Assembly: GCA_017893485.1 (NCBI GenBank)
Contig: CM030366.1
Location: forward strand, 186,603,947 to 186,667,946
Length of the DNA stretch: 64,000 nucleotides
Reading direction: 5' to 3'
From: Hemerocallis citrina
Taxonomy: Eukaryota; Streptophyta; Magnoliopsida; Asparagales; Asphodelaceae
A program made the translations under genes and the position numbers. The notes beneath the pieces were generated by a model. It was not told where the DNA came from. It saw only the letters and a program-made list of their open reading frames with translations, and ran no database searches. Shown here piece after piece: positions 44,676-55,838 of the stretch. Every line of letters begins with the position of its first letter. Position 1 is the first letter of the stretch.

Positions 44676-47600
44676 TTGGACGGTGAGGATTTTGACACTG
44701 AATTCGAGGAGTCATTTTCACTCTATAAATCCCACACTCCCCACTCTATTTCTCCACTTTGCCTTCTCTTTCTAAAATTTGGAGTTTCTCTCTCTAACCA
44801 GCCGGCGATGACTTTTACTGTGATATCTCCTTTTATGGTATTTAGGTTAGTACTTTCTTTTGTAATGTCACGCTCTCAGTTTGGCTCCGAAGCGAGTTCT
44901 TCTGGTCGGGATGAGCGGGATCCTGAGTCGGACTCCACGTCCTGGGATGCGAATAATCAGGTTTTGGATGTAGTCCCCCTCCAAAGTCGTAAGTTGGAGG
45001 TGATAGAGGCTTTGGGCGAGGAGGATGAGGAAGGGGAGGTGGAGCAGGGAGGAGCCGAGGGAGAGGAAGAGGAGGTGGAGCAGGGAGGAAAGGAGGGAGA
45101 GGAAGATAAGGAAGGAGACAAGGGAGAGGAAGAGGAGGTTGAGTAGGGAGGAACCGAGGGAGAGGAAGATAAGGAAGGAGACGAGGGAGGAGAGGTTTTT
45201 CCCCATCTCCCCCTTTTGTCGACACCGTCTCTGCTGAAGGCACCTCGTATCCGTAAGAAGAAGAGGAAGTGGCGTCTGTGGGATAGTCCAGGACACCAGA
45301 TGAGTTCGAACCAAAGCATGGGCTCGACATCCCCTACTACAAGAAGCCCGGGTCGATCAGGATGTATCCTGACGATGTAGAAGACTTGGTCCAATTCAAC
45401 ATGGAGGTGCCTTCGTCTGGCCGGCCCCAGATGCGGATGGACAACTTCCAGTGTGCACTGAAGGCCGATTATCTGCCCATAATAAGAGCCAGTTACTTCA
45501 TTCCTCGGGAGTACGAGCTAATGGTTCTGAGCCCTGGTCTCCATCCCACGACCGAGTTGGCCCCCGGCTTCTGCATGTTTCCCGAGGATGCTTTCATCTC
45601 AGGACTAAGGTTGCCATTGTACCTGTTCATTAAGACGGTGCAGAGGTGGGGAGAGCTGTGCCCAATGCAATACGACCCCAACTCATAGAAGCAGCTGGTC
45701 TGCTTCATTCTGAAATGCTAGGAGAAGAAGGTCCATTGAAGTTGAAGTACTTCCAGGTTGTCCTAGGGGTAAGCTCGCTCGAAGATATGGAGGGCATATT
45801 CTATATATCCCTTCGCCCTCACTAGAAGGTGGTGCATGACCATCCAGATTCCGTAAAAGGGTGGAAGGAGAAGTACTTCGTAGTCGGAAGCGAGGTGCCT
45901 TGGAAAATTCCTACGATCTGAAATTTCTACAAGCCGAACCACAAACCCCCGAGGCGGAGGGACTTGACGGAGGCGAAGTGGGCTGATGTAGACAAAATTG
46001 TAGCGGGGCATAGCATCGGTTGGCTGCGCATGACAGAGATACACCTAGCCCGAGCCGGAATGAGCCCCCTGTATGTTTTTGTTTCATTCTTGTCTACTTT
46101 TCTGCTTTCGTATTAACATTCTCTTTTTCTCCGCAGCGATGGACCCATCGAAGCTCGAGGCGAGGAAGGCCCTGCTGGCGCTGGCCCAGAAAAAGAGGGC
46201 CGAGAAGGCAGCATCGGCAATGGGACCAATCCAGGGGGCGGCACAGGTCTCTTCGGAGCCGCCCTTTAAGAAGTCGAAGAAAAGCCACTCGTCCCGTGAG
46301 GCGAAAGAGTCAGGGCCGAGCTCAAGTATTCAAAAGGTTACCGAGGTCCTGAAGTCCGGGACCCCCGCTGTCCATCCCGATGCCCGACAGATAGTGGGCG
46401 AGAGAGGCCTATGGTCATTCGCCCCGAACTGGGCAGTCAATGAGGGAGATTCGCTGGCCGAGGGCCCGATCTCTATGGAGGTGGTAGATAAGCTTGCCAC
46501 CGCCCGCGACCGGACCATCCTGGCGATTGAGACTATGGAGACGTCCTACATGAAGTGGGCTCAAGCTCAAGTAGTGGTAAGTGTTGGTTTGTTGTCTGTA
46601 TTCTTTTTGTGCTAGGCATTCTTTTCTGACTATTGTCTATCTCGAACAAGCGCTAATGATCAGGACATAACTGAAGAGGTGCCTGGAGAAGGAGGTCCAT
46701 ATCGAGAAGCAGAACTCCGATCGGTACCTTCGAGAAGCGAAGGAATTGAGGGTCGAGCTGACGAACTCTCAGGGTCGGCACAGACCTTCCAAGCCGACCT
46801 CACCTCTCAACAGGACCAGCATCTCTGCAAATTGGCGGCGGTTCGGGGAAAGGCAGCAACGTATTACAATAAGCTAGCGATGGCGGCCTCGGAGGAGTTG
46901 ATGACCGCCCAAGACGAGGCATACGATAAGGCGAAGGAGCACTTTCTGCTCCTTTATCCTGAGGCGAAAATCAACCATCTCCACTACGGGTGGGAGCCTG
47001 CCGCGCATCTGCTAACCTCCGGTGGCGAGGGAGATGAGGTTCCGAGGAACCCCTACTTGGAGAAGGAGGCGGGGGGTGCGACGGCCGACGAAGAGGTGCA
47101 GATCCCCCCTCCGAAGTAGTTAAAATATTTTTCTCTTCTTTTTTTTTTGCCGAATGCGGACTGGCCACCGCCTTTTGTAACTAATTTTTGAATTAATACA
47201 ATGATGTTTTTGGCTAACCTTCTATGACTTGTTATTTTTGGCGAGCTTTTTTAGTGAATCATCGTTTCCTCCCCTTTTTGTCAGATGAACGAGATCCTAG
47301 GTGCCGACCTCAGTTCCGCCGAGGTCGGCAACTTCAGAATAGGCTAGAGTCCAAGGAGAGCATCTTGATCCGCTATTGCAAGCAGGCCCGCGATCGAGAA
47401 GCCACGGTAAGTTATTTTATGAACAATTCCAAGGAGCTCAGCTTAGAGGCGACACGCCTGACGAAGGCTATAGCAGATCGGGACTGGGGGAGTGCCGAAA
47501 CGAACTGGTCAATATCTGATGCTTCCACCGAGCGACAGACCTCCGAGTCCATTCTTCGTGAGGTTGTGGTTGAAAAGGAGCTGGAAGAATTTGAACTAAT

Positions 47601-47952
47601 TGTGCCACAGTCGATCGTTTCTGTCCAATCGCTACATAGACACAATACAATGTCTCAGATTCGGAGATTGAAAGTCATGCTAGGCACAGGTCGGTATCGT
47701 TTTGGCCATCTTGGAGGAGAAGGCCCTTCTGTTTTGGGTTCCTCGCCGACCCTCTATTTGGAGATGGCGAGGCCCGCTGATGCACAGAGCTCCGTTGCCG
47801 GGACGTCTACATTAGCGATGCCGGTGGTGCCGGACGAGCACATCGAAGGACGTACCCGCTCGGTAGGGCTCGACATGGTCCGTGTTGGCCGAAAAGCCCT
47901 AATGGAAGCCCCAAGGGAAACACTTAGGTTGCGGTTAGTGGAAACATTGTAA
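44676..47952 (+). pseudogene. Antisense extra ORF (aORF) of the Tat element, gypsy-type transposase-like domain
   Basis: The plus strand, antisense to gag-pol, carries a TATA-like CTCTATAAATC near 44721 and a chain of open stretches. 44806-45146 has an acidic Glu-rich repeat. 45362-45688 (MYPDDVEDLVQFNMEVPSSG, ASYFIPREYELMVLSPGLHP) matches the putative gypsy-type transposon domain found in such aORFs. 46139-46615 is Lys/Arg-rich with a nuclear-type segment, followed by a possible GTAAGT...CAG intron (46576-46662). 46680-47119 and 47224-47952 are coiled-coil-like. A poly(A)-signal-like AATAAAAATTAA lies near 47995. Stops at 45146, 45688 and 45720 break it. Function of these ORFs is not known. 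Confidence 0.7.
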
Positions 47953-48060
47953 TAACTTTCCTTGTACTGTGGCCATTCAAGGCGTTTGTGATGAATAAAA
48001 ATTAATTTTTCCGTCCCTCCTTATTTTGTAAGAGAGATTAGGACATTATGCGTAGTGCAA

Positions 48061-48410
48061 GCCGAGTGTCGGGCCCCGTCTTATAAGAAACTTGGTGGTT
48101 GGGGGTCATTGCCGAATGCCTAGCTCATAAAGCTTGAGAAAGCTAGGGTATGGCTCGAGGTTAATGCCGAATGTCGAGCTCCTGTGCTCTGTAAAAGAGT
48201 TAGGATGTGGTTCAGGATCATTACCGAGCACCTAGCCCATAAAGCTTGAGAAAGCTAAGGTATGGCTCGAGGTTAATACCGAATGTCGAGCTCCTGTGCT
48301 CTGTAAAAGAGTTAAGATGTGGTTCGGGATCATTACCGAGCGCCTAGCCCATAAAGCTTGAGAAAGCTAGGGTATGGCTCGAGGTCAATGCCAAAAGTTG
48401 AGCTGGAGGC
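48061..48410. repeat. Second Tat repeat block, ~112-bp units
   Basis: About three copies of a unit containing CATAAAGCTTGAGAAAGCTA, GGGTATGGCTCGAGGTTAAT and CTGTGCTCTGTAAAAGAGTTA. Each half resembles the 57-bp monomer (AGCTTG..AAAGCTAGGGTATGGCTCGAGGT), so the two blocks are related. Confidence 0.85.
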
Positions 48411-48532
48411 GTCGAGTTTCCTTGCACAAAATTAAAACAAGAAAGGAATGAAACAGAGTTACACTTTTTATTTACACACAAAAAAGCGGGGCACGTGGTG
48501 CCGATTACATGAGTTTCTGTTACACAAGGAGT

Positions 48533-49773
48533 TCAATCGTCCCCTTCGAGGAACTTAATGAGGTGTTCTGCGTTCCATGGCCTCTTTATGATCCTGCCCC
48601 CCAGGCTTGTGAGTCGGTACGTGTCACGACGTGCCACTTCGGAGACCTTATACGGACCCTCCCAATTATGGGACAATTTACTCTTTTTACTGAGGTCGGA
48701 TACTGCTAGCTTCTTGAGCACGAGGTCGCCAAACTTGATGTTGGTGGGGTGGATATTCTTGTTGTAATACTTCTCGATCCATTGTTGGTATATGCTTTTT
48801 CTGGTGGCGGATTATAACCTGACCTCGTCGATTAGATCCAAGTTGGCTCTGAGGCCCGTTGAGTTGTTCTCCTCGTCGAAGGCCATGATCCTGAGCGAAG
48901 GGAGCCCGATCTCTAGGGGATAATCGCCTCTGTGCCGCAGGTTAGATTGAAAGGTGACTCGCCCGTGGGGATTCTCTTCGTCGTCCGGTGCACCCAGAGT
49001 ATGCTTGGTAACTCGTCAACCCACAACCCCTTTGATGAATTATCCAACCGCTTCTTGAGGCCTTCAAAGATTTGATGGTTCGCGTTCTCAGCCTGGCCGT
49101 TTGACTGGAGGTGACATATCGATGAGAAGCACTACTGGACGCCGATGTCTTCGCATAACTTGCGAAAGTTCTGGCCTGTGAATTGGGTTCCATTGTCTGT
49201 GATAAGTACCTGGGATATCCCGAACCAGTAGATAATGTTCTTCCAGAATAATTGCTGAGTTCGGTGCTCGATGATCGTGGCCAGGGGCTCTGCCTCGATC
49301 CATTTTGTAAAGTAGTCGATGGCTACCACGAGGAACTTCCTTTGGCCCGTTGCTTTTGGAAAAGGGTCGACCAAATCCATCCCCCACATAGCAAATAGGG
49401 TCGGAATTGCCAGGGAGCGGAGGTTCGCTTGAGGAAGCCTTTTCACTGAGGAGAATCTTTGGCAAGGACCGCATCTTTTGACGAGGTCCTGGGCATCTTG
49501 TAGCATGGTTGACCAGTAGTACCCGTGGTTTAGGGATTTTCTTGCGAGCGACCTGCTCTCCATGTGACACCCCCCAATTCCTTCATGTAATTCCTTCAGA
49601 GCGTACTTAGCCTCATCGGGGGCTAGACAGCAAAGATAGGGTCTGCCATCCGATGTTGTGCACGAGCATTTGAAAAGTGTCTTGTGGATTATGAAGAAGC
49701 TCTCTGAATGGACTCCGGTCCTTCTAGCTTCGGCCTGATCTTGAGGAAGCTCGCCCTCGGCCAGAAACTTCAT
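48533..49773 (-). pseudogene. Tat integrase
   Basis: Minus strand: an HHCC zinc-binding region (LHEGIGGCHMESRSLARKSL, then LVKRCGPCQRF), catalytic Asp in WGMDLVDPFPKATG, second Asp in VLITDNGTQFTG, a stop at 49129, then SNGQAENANHQIFEGLKKRL with the catalytic Glu. The C-terminal part continues (NWEGPYKVSEVARRDTYRLT) to a stop at 48533. A further stop is near 48815. Confidence 0.92.
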
Positions 49774-49884
49774 GATGGGGGTTATCCAGTTGTCTGGCTG
49801 GGGTTCGGTGGTGAGGCAGAGGACTTCTGGGAGGTCGATGTTAGGACTGAGTAGGACTTCGATTAGGATGGTGCTGTCTAGCCC

Positions 49885-50748
49885 TTAGAAGGATGACGAG
49901 TCCAGTTTTGACAGGGAACCAGCCTGAGCATTTTTCTCCCTAGGTATTCGTTCCACCGAAAAGAAGTCGAAGGTTGCCAGGAGTTGCTGGACTATCGCCA
50001 AATATCGGATCATCCGAGTGTCCCGAGCCTCGTACTCTGTAGTGATCTCGTTGACCACGAGCTGGGAGTCACTAAAGGCCCTGATTTGTCTAGCCCCCGC
50101 CTTGTGCGCCAGAGTGAGCCTGGCGATCATAACATCGTACTCTACCTCGTTGTTTGAGGCCGGAAAGTTTAGGCTGAAGGAATACTGGAGAATAAAGTTG
50201 TCGGGACCTTTGAGGATGACGCACGTGCTGCTTCCCACTTCGCAAGACAAGCCATCAACATAAACTTCCCATATTGAATTTGCCTCTTGAGTGTTGGATG
50301 GCTCGGAGATAGTGCACTCCGTGATAAATTCGGCGAGGACCTGCTCCTTTATGGCTGTCCTGGGCTGGTAGCTGATGTCATACTGGCTTAGTTCGATCAA
50401 CCACTTGACTAAGTGGCCGGAACTTTCGGGCTTGTGGAGGACGAACTTGAGAGGCTGGTCCATAAGGACCTGAATAGAATGGGCCTGAAAGTAAGGGCAG
50501 AGCTTTCGCATGACCATTACCAGGGCGTATGCCACCTTTTCCATCTTCGCATATCTTGTCTTGGCAGAGAGCAAGAATTTGCTCACATGGTAGAGAGGCT
50601 TCTGAACACCCTCTTCTTCCCGGACGAGCACAGCACCGAGGGCGCTTTCCGAGGCTGAGAGGGACAGAAAGAGGGGTACGCCCGGTTCGGGTTTGCTCAG
50701 AAGCGGGGGGTTGGCAAGGTAGGACTTTAGCTGTTCGAATGCCTGTTG
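49885..50748 (-). pseudogene. Tat tandem RNase H domains
   Basis: From 50748: PPLLSKPEPGVPLFLSLSAS and ALGAVLVREEEGVQKPLYHV, the usual RNase H after RT, then ALVMVMRKLCPYFQAHSIQV. A second RNase H follows: IWEVYVDGLSCEVGSSTCVI, NNEVEYDVMIARLTLAHKAG, FSDSQLVVNEITTEYEARD, with D, E and D in the expected places. Two RNase H domains in a row mark the Tat lineage. The frame ends at 49887. Confidence 0.88.
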
Positions 50749-51675
50749 CTAGGGGTTGCTCCATTCGAAGCATTTCGCCCCTTGTAGGGCCTTGAAGAAG
50801 GGGAGGGACTTCTCTCCGGACTTGGAGAGGAAGCAGCTGATGGCCGCCAGTCTCCCTGTAAGCCACTGAACCTTATTAATGCTTTTGTAAGTGGCCATGT
50901 CGATTATGGTCTGGATCTTCCCGGGATTTGCCTCAATGCCGCGCTGGCTGACGACGAATCCAAAAAAATTTCCCGAGGAGATGCCAAAGGCACACTTGGC
51001 GGGGTTAAGCCTCATGTTGTGGGACCGAAGGACGCCAAAGGTTTCCATAAGGTCGGCAACATGATCCTGCCCCCGTCGGCTCTTGACGAGCATGTCGTTG
51101 ATGTATACCTCCATGTTACGATCGATCTGATTTTTGAAGACTCGGTTGACAAGTCTCTGGTAGGTGGCCCTGACGTTCTTGAGCCCGAAAGGCATGACCC
51201 GGTAGCAGTAGAGATCCTGGTCGGTGACGAAGGATGTTTTGGTGATGTCCGAAGGGAATATCCGGATCTGATTGTAGCCTGAAAAGGCATCCATGAAGGT
51301 TAGGAGCTCGTAACCAGACGTTGCATCAATCAGAGCGTCGATGCTCGGGAGGGGGAAAGGTTCTTTGGGGTATGCCCTGTTGAGATCCGTGAAGTCTATG
51401 CAGATCCTCTAACTCCCGCTCTCCTTCTTGACCATCACGACGTTAGCAAGCCACTCGGGGTAGCTGGCCTTCTGAATGAACCGTGCAGACAACAGTTTGT
51501 CCACCTCCGCTTTTATTGCTTGTTGCCTCTCCGGGGCGAACTTGCGCCGCTTTTGATGGATGGGCTTGGAGCCTGGAGCGACGCTCAGCCTGTGCATGAT
51601 TAGGTCCTCAGAAATCTCGGGCATATCGGACGGGGGGCCAGGCAAAGAGGTTGATATTGCGGCGAACGCAATCAA
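50749..51675 (-). pseudogene. Tat reverse transcriptase
   Basis: Minus strand: FAPERQQAIKAEVDKLLSAR, PEWLANVVMVKK, a stop at 51409, RICIDFTDLNRAYPKEPFPL, MDAFSGYNQIRIFPSDITKT, FVTDQDLYCYRVMPFGLKNV. The catalytic box reads YINDMLVKS where YVDDM is expected, so the first Asp is Asn. A stop (50746) precedes QQAFEQLKSYL. Confidence 0.93.
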
Positions 51676-51905
51676 TCATCCCTGTCTTCAAACCAGGGGA
51701 AATGGTGCGGCTTACACGAAACCACTTGGATTTTTCTTCCACCTCGAATGAGACCTCCTCCAATTCGTCCGCAGGTTCCTACTCGAGCTAGCTTCTTGCA
51801 GGCGGAAGCCCGATCGCGTCGAGTGGGAACACCCCGCTTCCGACTGCAGTCATCTAGCACGAATGTGCCGACTCCTGATTTTCTCTAACAATACCGACTC
51901 CGAGG

Positions 51906-52238
51906 TCAGTGGGGAATTTCAGCTTCAAGTGGTAGGCCTAGGAACGGCCTGGAATGAGTAGAGGCCGGGTCGGCCGAAGATGACATTGTACGCCGCCTTG
52001 ACGTTGCCACCATAAAGTCCATCGATCCGGTCCGCATGATGGGGGTTGTGCCGGCTGTTACATCCAGCGTAATGATCCCTTCAATCTCTATTGGGACACC
52101 CGAGAACCCGTGCAAGGTGTACCCGACCGGCTTTAGCATATCTCTGGAGAGTTTGAGGTTCTCAAATGCTTCCGAGAAGAGGATGTTGACCGAGCTCCCG
52201 TTGTCCACGAGAATTTGGCAGACTTCAAAATTTTCCAT
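51906..52238 (-). pseudogene. Tat aspartic protease
   Basis: Minus strand: VCQILVDNGSSVNILFSEAF contains the retropepsin-like site as DNGSS. YTLHGFSGVPIEIEGIITLD follows. It is flanked by gag upstream and RT downstream. The frame breaks near 51990. Confidence 0.87.
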
Positions 52239-52309
52239 GACGAGGCTGATGACAAGGGCATCGCAGTGTGGGAGCCGAACTCCCTCAGGGTCTTCTCCGG
52301 AAAAGGATA

Positions 52310-54027
52310 CCGGTCATTGTTGAATCTGGGGGGGTGGATGGTCCCGGACGGAGTTAACCTCCCGGACGAAGGCCTTACAGGTTAGATTCCCCCCCATGGG
52401 TCCACCATGGATGTAGTGTAGTATAACCTGCCCTTCGGTCTCCTCAGGCTCAGGGTCCCACTGTGGCCGTCGGTTGATTGTTCGAGGAGGAGGCAAAGGC
52501 CTCGGATTCCTCGGATCCTTCTGGTCTCGTGGATTATCCCAGGTGAACTCTCTTAAATACTCTCGCTGGATGAGGGCCTCGATCTTGTCTTTAAGAGCAC
52601 GACAGTTGTCCATCCCGTGCTCGTTGTCTCGGTGGAAGCGACAATAAAATCTTTGGTCCCTCTTCTTGTTGTTGCCCGGTCGGGGAAGGAGTTTGACGAG
52701 CTCTTATCCTCGATATCTATCTGGATTGTCGAGACGTTCTGGGTCAGCGGCGTGTACCTTTCAAATCGGGGGACCAGAGGAACTCTTTTGAGACTGGACA
52801 TTTCTTTCATGGTTTTCTTGGCTGGTCGGCCTTCCGCTTCCCCTTGGGAGTGGCTTCTTTGGTGCTCTCCGGATTGAGGGCCTCTTCCGCCCGAATGTAC
52901 TTCTCGACCCTGTTGAGCAGGTCGGGAAAGTCAATGGGTAGTTTTTTGGCCAATGAAGCCTTCAGCTGACCGTGTCGAACGTTGTGTCGGAAAACCATCG
53001 AAGCGACGCTCGCATCCAGAGAGGAGACCGATCTCGCCTCGGCAATGAACCTCCGAACGAAATCGCGGAGTGACTCCCCTACGTTCTGCCTGAGGTCCAG
53101 AAGGGACGCGCTCGTCTTCTCGACCATTCAGCTAGTCACGAAGTGGGCTAGGAAGTTTGCTTCCAACTGGTCGAACGAGAAGACTTATTCGGGAGTGAGC
53201 TTTGAGAACCATTCTCGAGCCGGACAGCGAAGGGTGGCAGGGAAGGCCCAGCATAGGAGGGGATCCGCAGTGCTGTGAATCATCATGAGGGTCTTAAACC
53301 CCTCCATGTGATCAGCGGGATCACCCTCGCCGTTGTATGTCTCGAATTGGGAAGGCCTGAAATTTTGGGGGATCTCGACTTCCAAGATTTGGGGGAGAAT
53401 GGGGGTCGGGTCAGCCGATGACCATGACCCAGCATTGGTCCGCCCTCGCCGAGGTGGGCGAGGCGGTTCTCCATCTCCCGTAAGCTTCGGAGGACGGCGT
53501 CCTCGTTCCATGGGACGAGCCGACCTGTAGGATTCGCCGCCCCATGCTCCTAACCGAGGGTCGGAGTTGTTGCGGACCTCGGTTCCATGGCCACCTCGGA
53601 TTGCTTGGAGGACCTCGTCCCGAAAGTTTTGGAACTCGGCCCTTGTGACTGGGCTTGCCCCACCGGGTCCTGCGGGGGCGGAGGCTCACGGGGCGTGTGG
53701 CTGTGTCCCGGATCGCGCTCTATGGACGACCGACTGTGATGGTTCGATACTGAGTTGGAAGCGGCCTCTTCCCTAGTTCGATTAGCCTGCTGATCCAGGA
53801 TGACTTGTCGCAAATCGGTTGCATTTGAGTGAGAAGCACCCGGGCCGTGTCCGGCCGTGCTGTTAACTGCGGTTGGTTGGAACCCTGGGCGCCCGCGTGG
53901 TTGTGATGTGGAGGGTCTGGGTGTCGTGCCGAGGTGACGACCCTTCTGGCTTTGGGAGCCATGGAAGAGCTCGGACTTGAGGGGACGTTCCTGGCTGGGT
54001 TCGGACTGGCGGCAATACCTGAGGTTT
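52310..54027 (-). pseudogene. Tat gag, decayed
   Basis: Minus strand pieces: a basic/polar N-terminus (MAPKARRVVTSARHPDPPHH, 53960 region); retrotransposon gag core PQNFRPSQFETYNGEGDPAD, HMEGFKTLMMIHSTADPLLC, REWFSKLTPE (53400-53185); VEKTSASLLDLRQNVGESLR, DFVRRFIAEARSVSSLDASV (53127-52950); KFDFIVASTETTSTGW region and MDNCRALKDKIEALIQREYL (52613 down), the HGH-like zinc-binding region being degraded. Stops and frameshifts separate the pieces. Confidence 0.88.
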
Positions 54028-54045
54028 CCACAGACGGCGCCAACC

Positions 54046-54579
54046 TGATGTTGTTTGTTTTGGGGTGTGGGGGCTACATGTGTGAGTTCTTGTAATTTGT
54101 GTAGCAGAAGAGGTGGTACTGGCGTTATTAATCCAATCCTAGCCCGTAGGGTCGGCTCGGGAGTAGCAGAAGAGAGGTGGAGGCCGGGTGCTCGGCTCGG
54201 ATCCAGTAGCTCGCTCGGATCTAGTAGTTCGGCTCGGATCTTTGAGACTCGGCTCGGTCTTTTGTACCTGCACACTGCCTAGAAACACCGGGAGAAGTCC
54301 CAGCAACAGGCCCTCCGATGATCTAGTCAGTCACTGAGAAAGCAACAATAGCTAGGGTTCAGGTGGGGAAAAGCTTATTACCTTCAGAAGTGAGGAGGGG
54401 GTCGGGTATTTATAGGCATGGGTAAATGGGTCTGATACCCTAATGAACAGGGTCGGATCCGTTCGCTTATGAGCATGAATGGGCTGAAGTCCGTTTGACT
54501 CGTTTGACTTGATGATCAGGGAGAGAATTCTGATGAGATCTGGTGGTTTATATGGGGCCACGTCACTTACCCCATATCT
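54046..54579 (-). repeat. Tat element 5' LTR
   Basis: About 534 bp; aligns with 41677-42183 with many substitutions and a local repeat of GCTCGGATC(C/T)AGTAG. The PBS lies at 54028-54042, 3 bp inside. Confidence 0.92.
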
Positions 54580-55560
54580 TCTTCTATATCCAATATCTGC
54601 TTCCTCCAACTACTACACCTTGGAGATAACCAACTGCAAGGACAAATCTCAGGACAGCTCGGTAGATTGAAACGTCTCAAACACTTCAATCTCAGTTACA
54701 ACTATCTCGATGGTGGCATCCCTACTGGCATTGCCAACTGCTCAGCTCTACAAATGATTGATACAGGAAACAACTTGCTTCATGGAGAAATACGTACCTC
54801 TCGAGTTTGGCAACTTGTTGAAGCTTCGTCAACTTATTCTATTCTCAAACAATCTTACAGGATATATATATATATAGATATATATATATATTCCATCGGG
54901 AATCTATCAACTCTTCTTGAGCTAACAACTTAGGAGGTAGCATTCCAGATAGTTTAGGGTCCATCACTGGCTTGCTATATATACATTAATTTGGCTGTAA
55001 ATAGACTATCCAGTAAGGTACCTTGTTCAATTTACAATCTTTCGTCTCTCATCGTTCTCAATTTGGGGAAAAACCAGCTCTCGGGAACTCTTCCAATATA
55101 CATTGGCCAAACTCTGTCAAACCTCCAAACACTTACCATGTTAGAAAACAAATTTGAGGGTCTTGTTCCAATGTCTATTTCCAATGCTTCTCAACTTGAA
55201 ACCTCGCGCTTAGCAACAACTCATTTAGGGGGTTCCAATTCCTTCAAATTTGGGAACATTGGAGAATCTCTCTTGAGTTGGGTTGCTCTCAGTAACAACA
55301 GATTGGAGCCCGGTGATGGCATCAGTGACTGGACATTTTTTTATTCATTAACCAACTGCACTAATCTTGTATGCTTGGAATTAGAGGACAATCGAATTCA
55401 AGGTATGCTTCCAAAATCAATTGCAAATTTCTCAACACAACTCAGTTGGTTAACAATAGAAAAAAATGAGATATCTGGAAGCATTCCTGAAGATATAGGA
55501 AACCTCATTGGTTTAAATGCTTTGTCTATGGAACAACCTTCTGACATGTGCCATTCCTTC
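54580..55560 (+). pseudogene. LRR receptor-like kinase, LRR region (second piece after the Tat insertion)
   Basis: The frame resumes at SSISNICFLQLLHLGDNQLQ, then LGRLKRLKHFNLSYNYLDGG, IPTGIANCSALQMIDTGNNL, a degraded stretch with a TATATATA run (about 54860-54890), RLSSKVPCSIYNLSSLIVLN, LGKNQLSGTLPIYIGQTLSN, NKFEGLVPMSISNASQLETS, NRLEPGDGISDWTFFYSLTN, and IEKNEISGSIPEDIGNLIGL. Coding ends near 55545 (ALSMEQ) and runs into copia LTR sequence. Repeats follow the LxxLxLxxNxLxGxIP plan. No transmembrane or kinase region follows on this strand. Confidence 0.9.
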
Positions 55561-55838
55561 TACATAAAGAGAATAATAGAAGATAGGAAATTATGGCATA
55601 CTCATTCAACTGGATCTAGTAGAAACATATAGTCATTACAAGAAGATCAAGTGTCCCTAATCTACCACTAATACGAGAAAGATTTTAGAATAGGAAGCTT
55701 AAGAGTTGGAATAGGAAGTGTTCTTCAGTATAGGACATGTGTTTAGACTAGGATGATGATTCTTTTGGGTATTGGAAAGGTCATTTGTCCATATCTTCTC
55801 TTGGGTATAGGAAATGTCATTTGTCCATATCTTTATCA
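55561..55838 (-). repeat. Copia 3' LTR piece and PPT
   Basis: On the minus strand a G-rich tract (TTGCGGGGGCA) precedes TGATAAAGATATGGAC, the likely LTR start (about 55838). The LTR contains GTATAGGAAATGTCATTTGT-type near-duplicates at 55770 and 55810. Its outer end near the LRR pseudogene is unclear. Confidence 0.6.

Larger units (their letters stand above)
41677..54579 (-). mobile_element. Tat-type Ty3/gypsy retrotransposon, 12.9 kb
   Basis: LTRs at 41677-42183 and 54046-54579 (TGATGTTGTTTG...CCCCATATC). On the minus strand the PBS TGGCGCCGTCTGTGG (54042-54028) and a G-rich PPT (GAGTGGGGGGCTCC, about 42198-42184) fix the direction. Order on the minus strand: gag, protease, RT, two RNase H domains, integrase, then a 6 kb 3' region with satellite-like arrays and an antisense ORF. 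Two RNase H domains, an antisense extra ORF and a repeat-rich 3' region are known features of the Tat lineage (Ogre, Retand). It sits inside an LRR gene. I find no matching 5-bp TSD. Stops in every domain mark it as dead. Confidence 0.92.
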
